This document shows positions 14,825 through 22,708 of a stretch of 28,093 nucleotides of DNA, one piece after another (position 1 is the first letter of the stretch; the number at the start of each line of letters is the position of its first letter). The position numbers and the translations under genes were made by a program. A model generated the notes under the pieces. It was not told the origin of the DNA, did no database searches, and saw nothing but the letters and a program-made list of their open reading frames with translations. Origin of the DNA: CAKSEI01 sp964403505 (GTDB lineage Bacteria > Bacillota > Clostridia > Oscillospirales > CAG-272); assembly GCA_964403505.1 (NCBI GenBank), contig CAYOFP010000022.1, positions 1 to 28,093 on the forward strand, read 5' to 3'.

Positions 14825-15709
14825 TTAATTTCGCCTTTCGGCTACACCTTTCCGGTATTCACTCGGTGAAATTCCGAATGCTTTGCAAAATGCTCTGTTA
14901 AAATACGAAATGTTTCTGAAGCCGGATTCCATCGCAATGGATATAATGCTTTGGCCGGTAGTGCTGAGCAATACACAGGCGTTTTTCAGCCGCATACGCA
15001 TCAGGTATTCGGATACGGTACAGTTTATCGTTTGAGAAAAAAGGGAGGAGAAATAAGTCTCGCTCATATGTACCTCCCGGGCCAAAACCGAAAGAGGAAT
15101 CGATTCCTTAAAATGTTCCTCGATATATCGGATCGCAGGCGAAAGCTTAATATAGTTATTCTGGAATCGCTGTATCTTCTCCGAGCACCCCTCCGTTTTC
15201 TCAAATCGCCGATAGATCAGCGCCAAAAGCATCAGAAGTAGTGACTTCATGACCAGCCGCCATCCGACTGCTTTCGTCTCCCATTCTGTCTCAATGGACT
15301 TTAAGATGCCTTTCATCTCCTCGGTCGCAAAGATCTCTCCCGGCAGTCGGTGCTTGAAGCCGTCTTTCCACTCGAAAAAGGCGCGGATATACTGATAATC
15401 ATCGCTTCCCGCTAAGATAAGCTCAGGGTCAAAGATGATCACCATCAGGCGCATATCGCCCGAACGGTTGAGCGCCATATGATACTCTGAATTATTGATA
15501 ATAAAAATATCATCCCGGCAGATCGGATAAGTGTCATCTGTAATAATATACTGTCCATTTCCGGACAGACAGAAATTGATTTCCAGGCAGTGATGGTTGT
15601 GCATGTACGCCGTTTGATTTTTCTCATCTTCCGCAGAAAAGCCCGATCCGTATTGTATCGCAAACGGAAAATCCTTATCCGGCAAAAAAATATCCGTTAT
15701 GTACTCCAT
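14825..15709 (-). CDS. AraC-family transcriptional regulator
   Basis: 294 residues. An N-terminal cupin-like effector domain (about 10-150; HNHHCLEINFCLSG at the start of the barrel) is followed by a helical linker and a C-terminal double HTH (about 195-290) with LSVLAREVHMSETYFSSLFS and IAMESGFRNISYFNRAF, ending in the conserved FGISPSEYRKG. It leads the minus-strand operon with the esterase and is transcribed from the promoter at 15733-15761. It is also divergent from the corrinoid methyltransferase operon, so it could control either. The direct operon partner, the esterase, is the safer target. The effector is unknown. Confidence 0.92.
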   Translation of the reverse strand: MEYITDIFLPDKDFPFAIQYGSGFSAEDEKNQTAYMHNHHCLEINFCLSGNGQYIITDDTYPICRDDIFIINNSEYHMALNRSGDMRLMVIIFDPELILAGSDDYQYIRAFFEWKDGFKHRLPGEIFATEEMKGILKSIETEWETKAVGWRLVMKSLLLMLLALIYRRFEKTEGCSEKIQRFQNNYIKLSPAIRYIEEHFKESIPLSVLAREVHMSETYFSSLFSQTINCTVSEYLMRMRLKNACVLLSTTGQSIISIAMESGFRNISYFNRAFCKAFGISPSEYRKGVAERRN

Positions 15710-15732
15710 ACCGTCACCGTCCTTCTGATTCT

Positions 15733-15761
15733 ACTATAACATGTCTTGAATAATATGTCAA
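15733..15761 (-). promoter_or_regulatory. Sigma-A promoter of the AraC-esterase operon
   Basis: On the minus strand TTGACA (15761-15756), a 17-bp spacer and TATAGT (15738-15733) give a near-consensus promoter, about 24 bp from the AraC start codon. Confidence 0.8.
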
Positions 15762-15800
15762 ACAAAAATCGTAAAATAGTGCAAGAAATGCGAAAATCAG

Positions 15801-15831
15801 TTGAGGAAATCCGATGTGTATACGATATAAA
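15801..15831 (+). promoter_or_regulatory. Possible promoter of the corrinoid methyltransferase operon
   Basis: TTGAGG (15801-15806), 19 bp, TATAAA (15826-15831). The spacing is long and the boxes are imperfect. If used, transcription would begin at or next to the left end of the palindromic element, making the whole element a 5' leader. Confidence 0.35.
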
Positions 15832-15838
15832 ATATAGA

Positions 15839-16112
15839 TAGACAATACAATCAGCATACAATGCGTTTTTCACGCAATTCCCGCCGCGCCTACTGCGGTG
15901 CGCCCTTTTGGCGTATGGACAATACGCCTGCAAGTGCGCACCTTGCATCCATCGACGGGAATTGTGTGAAAAATCTTCGACCTCACACAGTCGAATTCGT
16001 TTTCCGACAAGGCAGAGGACGCAGGCAAACTATGCGTTTGTCAAGGACGATAACGCAGTCGGAGAATTAATTCGACTGTGCGAGGCGCATTGTATGCTGA
16101 TTGTATTGTCTA
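15839..16112. mobile_element. MITE-like palindromic element with 27-bp TIRs and three-way-junction fold
   Basis: Bases 15839-15865 are the exact reverse complement of 16086-16112, beginning and ending with a TA dinucleotide (TAGACAAT...ATTGTCTA). Between them lie two more long helices. Arm 1 is 15866-15883 with 15956-15973 (18 pairs, one G-U) and encloses GGTGCGC/GCGCACC (15897-15903, 15936-15942) and GGCGTAT/ATACGCC (15910-15916, 15922-15928). Arm 2 is 15981-15997 with 16069-16085 (16 of 17 pairs) and encloses 16000-16008 with 16058-16066. The arms abut the outer stem with only 7 unpaired bases between them. There is no transposase. Short TIRs bordered by TA suggest an IS630/mariner-type MITE. 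The 430-bp gap 15710-16139 otherwise holds only promoters. Confidence 0.8.
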
Positions 16113-16139
16113 TACGATAGAAAGGTACGGAACAGGGAA

Positions 16140-17189
16140 ATGCTTTATCAGGAACATTTTAATGAAATTAAGGAGCGGATGACGGCATATTGGAACCGTG
16201 ATGCCGTAGATCGCTGCTCAGCGGCAATTATAGTATCAAAACCGGATCATCGGGACTTCGGAAATATAAACTTTTATTTTGATGCGGAAAAGGCGGATCA
16301 GTTGCACCGTCAGCGCTTTGAGAGCTACGACTATTTGTGGGGGGCGATGCCGTGCCTCTTTCCTTATTTCGGAACTGCCGGAATCGCAGAGTATGCAGGC
16401 TCGAGATCCGAGTATGCTCCGACGACCGCATGGTTTCACCCCTGCCTCGATGAGCCGGACGCCGATGAGATATCATTCAAATGCCCGGAGGCGTTTGAAA
16501 GGCAGAAGGCGGCGATCGCAAAAATGCTCGAGCTATCCAAAAATGACTATGTCGTCACCGTGACAGACAACTGCGGCATTGCAGACGCTCTAGCGGCGAT
16601 GCGAGGCCCTGACAATTTCTTAGTGGACATGATCACCGACGAGGATTTTGTTCACGAGGCAATCGGGAAGCTTCTTGAGATCTACAAGGAAACGCAGCAG
16701 CAGTTATTTGATTTGGTAGAGGAGAATAATGAGGGCAGTATCCATTCCTGGATGCACCTGTGGGCGCCGAAACGCTGTGCGCAGATGCAGTGTGACTCGA
16801 GCGTTATGTTTTCCCCGGAGATGTACAAGAATTTTATAGTTCCCGAACTCGAAGAACTGACTTCGTTTTTGGACTATCCTGTGTATCACCTGGACGGTCA
16901 AGAGCAGATAAGACACCTTGATATACTGTTGTCGATAAAAAAACTGAGGGCGATCCAGTGGACGCCCGTCGCAGGACAGCCAAAGACCTCTGAATTTGTC
17001 AGCGTGCTCCAAAAAATTCAGAAGGCAGGCAAAAACCTTGTCCTGACGCCGGGAGTCGATGAGATCGAGACCCTGTTAGACAATTTATCCAGCCGCGGCT
17101 TGCATATGGTGATCAATGCAGGAAATATGGAAGAGGCAGAGTATGTTATGGATACGATTAAAAAGCGTTCCAAGGATCGCATTTTATAA
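16140..17189 (+). CDS. UroD-family methyltransferase (putative substrate:corrinoid methyltransferase)
   Basis: 349 residues from ATG 16140; the longer frame would start inside the terminal repeat of the palindromic element and is not credible. The sequence belongs to the uroporphyrinogen decarboxylase superfamily (COG0407-like). It has an N-terminal RMTAYWNRDAVDRC segment, a central DALAAMRGPDNFLVDM, and a C-terminal YHLDGQEQIRHLDILLSI followed by AIQWTPVAG, typical of the branch encoded beside corrinoid proteins. It lacks the HxC zinc motif of MtaA. Followed after 15 bp by the corrinoid protein gene, it is the best candidate for the enzyme that takes the methyl group from the growth substrate. 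That substrate is unknown; O-methyl or N-methyl compounds are both possible. Databases often label such proteins as trimethylamine corrinoid protein, which is misleading. Confidence 0.8.
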   Translation: MLYQEHFNEIKERMTAYWNRDAVDRCSAAIIVSKPDHRDFGNINFYFDAEKADQLHRQRFESYDYLWGAMPCLFPYFGTAGIAEYAGSRSEYAPTTAWFHPCLDEPDADEISFKCPEAFERQKAAIAKMLELSKNDYVVTVTDNCGIADALAAMRGPDNFLVDMITDEDFVHEAIGKLLEIYKETQQQLFDLVEENNEGSIHSWMHLWAPKRCAQMQCDSSVMFSPEMYKNFIVPELEELTSFLDYPVYHLDGQEQIRHLDILLSIKKLRAIQWTPVAGQPKTSEFVSVLQKIQKAGKNLVLTPGVDEIETLLDNLSSRGLHMVINAGNMEEAEYVMDTIKKRSKDRIL

Positions 17190-17204
17190 GGGAGGATATG
17201 AATT

Positions 17205-17846
17205 ATGGTACAAATGACAGAAATATCGGAATTATTACAAAAGGGCAAAGCAAAAGACGTCGCAGCATTCGTCAGTCAGGCGGTAGAGGAAGGCGTATCC
17301 GCTGAGACGATTTTAAAGGAAGGACTGCTCGCAGGCATGGATGTGATCGGTAAAAGATTTCGTGATAATGAGATCTTTGTCCCCGAGGTTTTAATGGCGG
17401 CACGTGCGATGAGCAAAGGCTCTGAGGTTCTGCGCCCGATCCTCGCAAAAGAAGGGAGCACTTCATCCGGCAAGGTTTGCATCGGTACGGTCAAAGGCGA
17501 CCTGCACGATATCGGAAAGAACCTGGTAAAAATGATGATGGAGGGAAAGGGGTTAGAGGTGATCGATCTCGGAACGGATGTCCCCGTTGAAAAATTTATT
17601 CAGACCGCCATAGATGAGGACTGCCATGTCATCTGTTGTTCTGCGCTGCTCACCACCACCATGCCCGAAATGGAGCAGGTGATAAAGGCGGCCGCTGACG
17701 CAGGCATCCGTGACAAAGTAAAGATCATGGTGGGCGGTGCGCCCGTTACCAAAGAATTTGCAGATTCCATCGGCGCAGACGGCTATACCGACGATGCGGC
17801 CTCTGCGGCAGAGCTTGCGGCGAGCTTTTGTGCTTCGCAGTCCTGA
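17205..17846 (+). CDS. Corrinoid (B12-binding) methyl-carrier protein
   Basis: A 213-residue two-domain corrinoid protein with a strong GGGAGGA ribosome site. The N-terminal four-helix cap (about 5-85) contains MDVIGKRFRDNEIFVPEVLMAARAM. A Rossmann B12 domain (about 90-210) follows, with the base-off cobalamin motif GDLHDIGKN (Asp99, lower ligand His101, Gly104), then VIDLGTDVP and VGGAPVT loops. It matches MttC/MtaC/MtvC-type proteins in size and motifs. It carries the methyl group on cobalt between the two UroD-family methyltransferases encoded on either side of it. Confidence 0.94.
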   Translation: MVQMTEISELLQKGKAKDVAAFVSQAVEEGVSAETILKEGLLAGMDVIGKRFRDNEIFVPEVLMAARAMSKGSEVLRPILAKEGSTSSGKVCIGTVKGDLHDIGKNLVKMMMEGKGLEVIDLGTDVPVEKFIQTAIDEDCHVICCSALLTTTMPEMEQVIKAAADAGIRDKVKIMVGGAPVTKEFADSIGADGYTDDAASAAELAASFCASQS

Positions 17847-17858
17847 TAGGTATAAACA

Positions 17859-18860
17859 ATGAATATAACTCAATTTTTTGAACAGATAATTTATGATACA
17901 AGAAAACACGCCCTGCCGATCCTGTCTTTCCCGGCAGTGCATAAATTAGGCGTGAGCGTGAACGAGATGCTTCACAGCGCCGCTCTCCAGGCAAAAGCGA
18001 TGGAGCTTGTAGCACATTCCACCGATACCGCAGCGGCGGTGAGTCTGATGGATCTTTCCTTAGAGGCAGAGGCATTCGGCGCAACTGTCGTATTCGGCGA
18101 AAACGAAGTGCCTGCCATTACAGGACAGCTGATTTCAGATGAGGAAGAGGCAAAGGTGCTGAAAGTACCGGACCTCACCGCCGGCAGGATCCCTGTCGCT
18201 ATCGAGGCGATACGATTGGCAAAGGAAAAGATAACTGATAAGCCGGTATTCGCAGGCATTATCGGACCGTTTTCTTTAGCAGGCAGACTCATGGATGTGA
18301 CCGAGATCATGTACACCTGCTATGATGATCCCGATTCTGTCCGTGAGGTTTTAGGAAAGGTTACGGAATTTCTGAAAAATTACACTGCGGCGCTGAAGGT
18401 CGCCGGTGCCGACGGCATCATTATGGCAGAGCCTCTGTGCGGTATTCTGAGCCCGGAACTGGCAGAGGAATTTTCCTGTCCCTATGTCAGAGAGATTATT
18501 GACTTCGCACAGACTGGGGAGTTTGCGCTTATTTACCATAACTGCGGTAATTCCGTGCCTCAGATGGCGGATCTTTTATACGAAATGGGAGCGGCGGCTT
18601 ATCATTTCGGAAACGCCGTTGATATGAAAGAGATGCTGCAAAGCGCTCCGTCAGATGTTTTACTTATGGGTAACCTCGATCCCGTCTCCTGCTTCGCAAA
18701 GGGAACGCCGGAGCATATACGGGAGCAGACGCTGTCACTGCTCAAAAAGTGCGGAGGTTATAAAAACTTTATCTTATCTTCCGGCTGTGATATACCGCAC
18801 ACCGCCCCGTGGAAGAATATAGAGGCGTTCTTTGCAGCGCTTGATGAATATAATCGGTAG
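17859..18860 (+). CDS. MtaA-like UroD-family methyltransferase
   Basis: 333 residues, 12 bp after the corrinoid protein gene. It is a UroD TIM barrel of the MtaA/CmuA group, with zinc ligands in the expected places: His227-Asn-Cys229 (HNCGN) and Cys310 (SSGCDIPHTAP). Other family segments are GPFSLAGRLMDV near 140-151, ADGIIMAEPLCGILSPE near 185 and LLMGNLDPVSCF near 267. In methanogens MtaA moves methyl from the corrinoid protein to coenzyme M. In a bacterium the acceptor is more likely tetrahydrofolate or another thiol, but this cannot be read from the sequence. The ribosome site is weak (GATAGG), suggesting coupling. Confidence 0.88.
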   Translation: MNITQFFEQIIYDTRKHALPILSFPAVHKLGVSVNEMLHSAALQAKAMELVAHSTDTAAAVSLMDLSLEAEAFGATVVFGENEVPAITGQLISDEEEAKVLKVPDLTAGRIPVAIEAIRLAKEKITDKPVFAGIIGPFSLAGRLMDVTEIMYTCYDDPDSVREVLGKVTEFLKNYTAALKVAGADGIIMAEPLCGILSPELAEEFSCPYVREIIDFAQTGEFALIYHNCGNSVPQMADLLYEMGAAAYHFGNAVDMKEMLQSAPSDVLLMGNLDPVSCFAKGTPEHIREQTLSLLKKCGGYKNFILSSGCDIPHTAPWKNIEAFFAALDEYNR

Positions 18861-18865
18861 ACCGT

Positions 18866-20854
18866 ATGAATATTCTGACCGTATCGTATGAAGATAGAAA
18901 ATACATATTGGATTTCGAGGGTACTCCGACCGTGCACGAGGTCTTAGAGGAGAACGGTATTGCCATGCCGCATCCTTGTGCGGGGAAGGGGCAGTGCGGA
19001 AAGTGCGCTATTGAAATTACGGGAGATGTTTCTGCGCCGGACGAAAGGGAAGTCGCCCTCGGATGCCGTCTTTCCTGCCGGGCGAGGCTGTACGGCGATG
19101 CCTCCGTCCTCCTGCGTGCGGATGACGGACTTATAGCGGAGGGCTCCGCACAAAGCATCTGCGGTAATTCGGAAGAATTGATCGGTGCGGCGGTAGATAT
19201 CGGAACTACCACGGTTGCCCTGTCGGTATACGATCTTTCAACGGGCGTATGCCTTGATACAAGAACCGTGCGCAATCCGCAGTCTGCGGTATCAGCTGAC
19301 GTTATCGGAAGAATTGAGGCTGCATGTAACGGTCGGCTTTTACTTTTAAAAGACATGATAGTTTCCTGCATTGCTAAGCTTTTGGATGAAAGCGGTTATA
19401 AAGACCGTATTGACCAATGGTGCATCACCGGAAATACTACCATGCTGTACTTATTTCAGGGCAGAGATCCAAAGACCTTGTCTTGTGCGCCTTTCCACGC
19501 AGATCATCTTTTTGGTGAGGAGACGGTGTTTCTTGACCGGTCGCTGTATCTGCCGAAATGTATGCATGCTTTCGTAGGTGCTGACATTACCTGCGCCGTG
19601 TTAGAGAGCGGAATGTGCGATAAGGAGGAGATATCTCTTCTCTGCGATATCGGGACAAACGGCGAAATCGCTCTTTGGAAGAACGGCAAGCTCTACGCAG
19701 CCTCTACAGCGGCAGGGCCTGTCTTTGAGGGGGCGGGGATCTCCTGCGGATGTCAGAGTGTTCACGGTGCGGTCGAGAGGGTCACTCTGTGCGGCGATGA
19801 CCTGATGATTCAGACCATCGGAAATGCACCCGCCGTCGGTTTGTGCGGCTCAGGGGTCATTGATGCGATCGCCTGCCTGCTCGACAACGGTACGATCGAT
19901 GAAACGGGCGCTATGGAAGGCAAGGATGTAACCGTTTGCGAGAATATCGTTTTGACACGGCGTGATGTACGCTCGGTACAGCTTGCCAAAGCTGCGATTG
20001 CGGCAGGGATCCAAACGCTTCTCGATATTACCGATACAAAAGAAGATGAGATATCGACTTTTTATGTCGCAGGAGGCTTCGGAAGCCATATCAATATCAA
20101 TTCAGCTGTCAGGATCGGTTTATTCCCTGCTACACTGAAAAACAGGATAAAAATACTCGGAAATGCCGCACTGAAAGGTGCGGCGGCCATGCTGACAAGC
20201 GAGGAGTTAAAGGCGAGCGCTCACGCCATCGCCTGTAATGCGGAATGTATCGACCTCAGCGGTATGCCGGAGTTTAACGAAAACTATATTGATGAAATGT
20301 TCTTTCCGGAAAATACCATATCATATTTGATGCTGCGTTTGGCAGAAGAAGTCGGATTCTCACATTTCGGATTATTTCAGACCGATACACTCTCTTTCCG
20401 GCAGGATGTTCGGGATATGTGCAGGTCCGGGCGGTGCGGCAGCTACGGCAAACGCTGGACTTGTCCGCCGTATTGCGGAACACTCTCGGAAAGTGCCGAA
20501 AAAGCAAAGCGGTTTAACACAGGCATCATCCTGCAAATGACGGGAACGATGGAAGACGACTTTGATTTTGAATGTATGAAGCAAACGGAACAGGAGGTAA
20601 AGAATAAGCTTGCCGATTTTGTGCAACGCCTTTCGGAAAAGAATATTTCCTGTCTTCCGATGAGTGCAGGCACATGCACAAACTGCGTCGAATGTACCTG
20701 CCCCGACCGCCCTTGCCGATTCCATGAGGAAGCTTTTACCTCCATGGAGGCATACGGCCTGATGGTAAACGATATTTGCGTATCAGCCAATGTTCAGTAT
20801 AATTATGGCCCGAAGACGATCACCTTCACTACCTGTGTTCTTTTTAACGATTAG
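18866..20854 (+). CDS. Corrinoid reductive activator (2Fe-2S/ASKHA, RACE type) fused to DUF2284
   Basis: 662 residues. An N-terminal plant-type ferredoxin (1-80) has Cys38, Cys44, Cys47 and Cys71 (RLSCRARL; Cys67 also near). An ASKHA ATPase-like part (about 105-460, DUF4445) has VDIGTTTVAL, LCDIGTNGEIAL, GLCGSGVIDAI and VAGGFGSHININ. From about residue 478 a second module begins with a Cys-rich DUF2284 signature: MCRSGRCGSYGKRWTCPPYCG, then AGTCTNCVECTCPDRPCRF. RACE proteins use ATP and an electron to return Co(II) corrinoid to Co(I). DUF2284 is probably a metal/Fe-S domain. The fusion may supply electrons. It starts 5 bp after the MtaA-like gene without a clear ribosome site, so it is translationally coupled. 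Confidence 0.9.
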   Translation: MNILTVSYEDRKYILDFEGTPTVHEVLEENGIAMPHPCAGKGQCGKCAIEITGDVSAPDEREVALGCRLSCRARLYGDASVLLRADDGLIAEGSAQSICGNSEELIGAAVDIGTTTVALSVYDLSTGVCLDTRTVRNPQSAVSADVIGRIEAACNGRLLLLKDMIVSCIAKLLDESGYKDRIDQWCITGNTTMLYLFQGRDPKTLSCAPFHADHLFGEETVFLDRSLYLPKCMHAFVGADITCAVLESGMCDKEEISLLCDIGTNGEIALWKNGKLYAASTAAGPVFEGAGISCGCQSVHGAVERVTLCGDDLMIQTIGNAPAVGLCGSGVIDAIACLLDNGTIDETGAMEGKDVTVCENIVLTRRDVRSVQLAKAAIAAGIQTLLDITDTKEDEISTFYVAGGFGSHININSAVRIGLFPATLKNRIKILGNAALKGAAAMLTSEELKASAHAIACNAECIDLSGMPEFNENYIDEMFFPENTISYLMLRLAEEVGFSHFGLFQTDTLSFRQDVRDMCRSGRCGSYGKRWTCPPYCGTLSESAEKAKRFNTGIILQMTGTMEDDFDFECMKQTEQEVKNKLADFVQRLSEKNISCLPMSAGTCTNCVECTCPDRPCRFHEEAFTSMEAYGLMVNDICVSANVQYNYGPKTITFTTCVLFND

Positions 20855-20875
20855 AAATCATCCGTAGCGCACTTG

Positions 20876-20907
20876 TTATATACAAAAGGCGCAACATTTT
20901 TCAGTAA
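20876..20907 (+). terminator. Possible weak terminator after the corrinoid operon
   Basis: GCGC and CTTGT pair imperfectly with ACAA and GCGC across a TATAT loop, and a short T run follows. The stem has mismatches, so this is tentative. Confidence 0.3.
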
Positions 20908-20915
20908 ATTATATA

Positions 20916-20949
20916 TTGACTTATTCGAAAAAGCGTGGTACTCTATAAT
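20916..20949 (+). promoter_or_regulatory. Possible promoter of the Lgt-like gene
   Basis: TTGACT at 20916-20921 is followed at 17 bp by TACTCT (20939-20944) or at 22 bp by a perfect TATAAT (20944-20949). Either pairing is imperfect, but a promoter here fits the start at 21017. Confidence 0.45.
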
Positions 20950-21016
20950 TGGTGTGTTTTAAATCATGTTGCCGCACCATATACATTAATTTTATAGAAT
21001 GGTGGAATTTATTGAT

Positions 21017-21667
21017 ATGTCACGACAGCTTTTTTTTACATTGATTACACTTTCAATCGTGTTGATAACAATTGCTCGTAGAAAAAAATATGAAATACAT
21101 ATTTTGAAATCAGCAATTATTGGTGCCATAATTGTTTTTGAAGGTATCTTGGGTGCATACCTGCTTGGGTATTTTGAGTCGGGAAATTTTGGTCCGATCT
21201 CATATTACGGTTCCGTATTTTTAGTTCCTATTGCTATGATCGGAGTGTCGAAGGCTTTTAAGTTACCATATAATAGATTTATGGATTATTGTGCTCCAAG
21301 TGTAGCTCTGGCAGCTGCTATTGGAAAAATTTATTGTGCGTCTTGCGGTTGCTGTGCCGGGATCGTTTTGTATGTAAACGATTTAAATGAGAGCGTTGTA
21401 TTTCCAAGTCAGATTGTTGAGATGACATGTGCCTTTATTATAGTTGCAATTTTGTTGGTGTTAGAACAAAAGAATGCCTATAATGGTAATCGCTATGGTC
21501 TGTTTTTGATAATTTATGGAGCTGTGCGTTTTATTTTGAATTGGTTTAGAGATACAAATGCGCCTATATTTAATATTTTGCCAATTGGCTGTTTATGGTC
21601 AATAGTATCCATAACTGCGGGAATTCTTTGGATCAGTATGAATAAAAGGAAAAATAAAGAATGTTGA
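21017..21667 (+). CDS. Lgt-like (prolipoprotein diacylglyceryl transferase family) membrane protein
   Basis: 216 residues from ATG 21017, which has GGTGGA (21001-21006) at good spacing; an ATG at 20999 is possible. About six hydrophobic segments. Lgt-like landmarks are SYYGS before the third segment, PSQIVEM, and GAVRFILNWFR near the end. The Lgt signature region (GRxGNFxxxE in the true enzyme) reads IGKIYCASCGCCAG, a Cys-rich variant seen in small clostridial Lgt relatives. The usual Arg is Lys and the Asn and Glu are absent. It may therefore not be a lipoprotein transferase. The gene is AT-rich relative to both neighbours and is followed by a perfect terminator, which suggests a transferred single-gene unit. 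Confidence 0.75.
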   Translation: MSRQLFFTLITLSIVLITIARRKKYEIHILKSAIIGAIIVFEGILGAYLLGYFESGNFGPISYYGSVFLVPIAMIGVSKAFKLPYNRFMDYCAPSVALAAAIGKIYCASCGCCAGIVLYVNDLNESVVFPSQIVEMTCAFIIVAILLVLEQKNAYNGNRYGLFLIIYGAVRFILNWFRDTNAPIFNILPIGCLWSIVSITAGILWISMNKRKNKEC

Positions 21668-21680
21668 GGCACTGCCTGAA

Positions 21681-21715
21681 AAAAGAATCGGAGGATAGAA
21701 TCCTCCGATTCTTTT
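21681..21715 (+). terminator. Strong intrinsic terminator after the Lgt-like gene
   Basis: A perfect 15-bp stem (21681-21695 with 21701-21715) has a 5-nt loop. The stem starts with A4 and ends with T4, so it can act in both directions. Confidence 0.9.
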
Positions 21716-21789
21716 ATATATCGAAACTATTTTGCATGATATTGTTTTTTTGTTTGCAAAAATGGGTAGAATGAGACGGGAGTGATCAT

Positions 21790-22695
21790 ATGATATATAC
21801 ATTAACTCTGAATCCTGCGCTGGATTATGTGATGCGTGCGGATGAGGTTAGTTTCGGAAAAGTAAATCGCAGTAATAATGAAAAAATATATATCGGCGGA
21901 AAGGGAATCAATGTTTCGCTTATATTGCATGAGCTTGATACAGATTCAGTCGCACTGGGATTCATCGGCGGCTTTATAGGCGACGAGGTTATAAACAGGC
22001 TCAATAATAGTGGGATTAAGCACGATTTTGTTTCCCTTGACAATGCAAATACACGCATAAACGTTAAGCTGTTAGGCGAAAAGGAAACAGAGATCAACGC
22101 ACGCGGTCCCGAGATTCCCGAGAGCAAGCTTGAGGAACTGTATAAAAAAACAGAGGAGATGTCGGATGGCGATATCCTCGTTATCGCCGGTTCTGTTCCT
22201 GACACCCTGCCCCCCGATATTTATTCGCAGATCATGCAGAGATTATCGGGAAAAAATATAATGTATATTGTCGACACAACAGGAGAGCTCATGAAGCAGG
22301 CTTTGAAGTTTTCTCCTTTTTTGATAAAACCGAATAAATCAGAGCTGTCTGAAATTGTCGGAAAAGAATTAGAAAATGAAGAGGATATCGTGATTGCGGG
22401 AAAGGAGCTTCAGAGGCAAGGAGCGAGAAACGTGCTTGTCTCTATGGCAAAAGAGGGGGCGATATTGCTGTGCGAGGACGGTAAGACTCTCAAAACCGGC
22501 GCAGTGGGCGGAAAGCCCGTATATACCGTAGGCGCAGGGGACTCCATGGTTGCCGGATTTATCGCAGGATATTTGCAATCAAATGATTATTTATACGCTC
22601 TGAAGATGGGGGCGTCGGCAGGCGGTGCTACCGCAATGTCATATGAACTCGGGAAGAAAGAAAAGATAACAGAGCTGTTTCAATCTATAAATTGA
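21790..22695 (+). CDS. fruK: 1-phosphofructokinase
   Basis: A 301-residue PfkB-family sugar kinase. It starts MIYTLTLNPALDYV, the fructose-1-phosphate/tagatose-6-phosphate branch signature. The substrate loop is GGKGINVS (about 37-44). The C-terminal PfkB signature VGAGDSMVAGFIAGY (about 248-262) holds the catalytic Asp of the GAGD motif. A CGGGAG ribosome site precedes the ATG. It phosphorylates fructose-1-phosphate to fructose-1,6-bisphosphate with ATP. It is first in the operon, 13 bp before the fructose PTS permease, which fixes its substrate with good confidence. The 74 bp upstream after the terminator (21716-21789) must hold the promoter, but I see only weak boxes there (TTGCAT at 21732) and no clear operator. 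No DeoR or FruR regulator gene is in the window. Confidence 0.93.
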   Translation: MIYTLTLNPALDYVMRADEVSFGKVNRSNNEKIYIGGKGINVSLILHELDTDSVALGFIGGFIGDEVINRLNNSGIKHDFVSLDNANTRINVKLLGEKETEINARGPEIPESKLEELYKKTEEMSDGDILVIAGSVPDTLPPDIYSQIMQRLSGKNIMYIVDTTGELMKQALKFSPFLIKPNKSELSEIVGKELENEEDIVIAGKELQRQGARNVLVSMAKEGAILLCEDGKTLKTGAVGGKPVYTVGAGDSMVAGFIAGYLQSNDYLYALKMGASAGGATAMSYELGKKEKITELFQSIN

Positions 22696-22708
22696 TAGGA
22701 GATTCGCC

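Noticed and set aside
15861..16120. Two overlapping plus-strand ORFs (69 and 70 residues) inside the palindromic element
   Set aside because: Their sequence is dictated by the paired helices, they have no ribosome site, and they overlap each other in different frames.
16101..16139. Longer N-terminus for the first UroD-family protein
   Set aside because: It would start inside the terminal inverted repeat; ATG 16140 fits the family start.
15710..16139. Cobalamin riboswitch upstream of the corrinoid operon
   Set aside because: I looked for B12-box-like conserved segments and saw none; the structure there is explained by nested inverted repeats.
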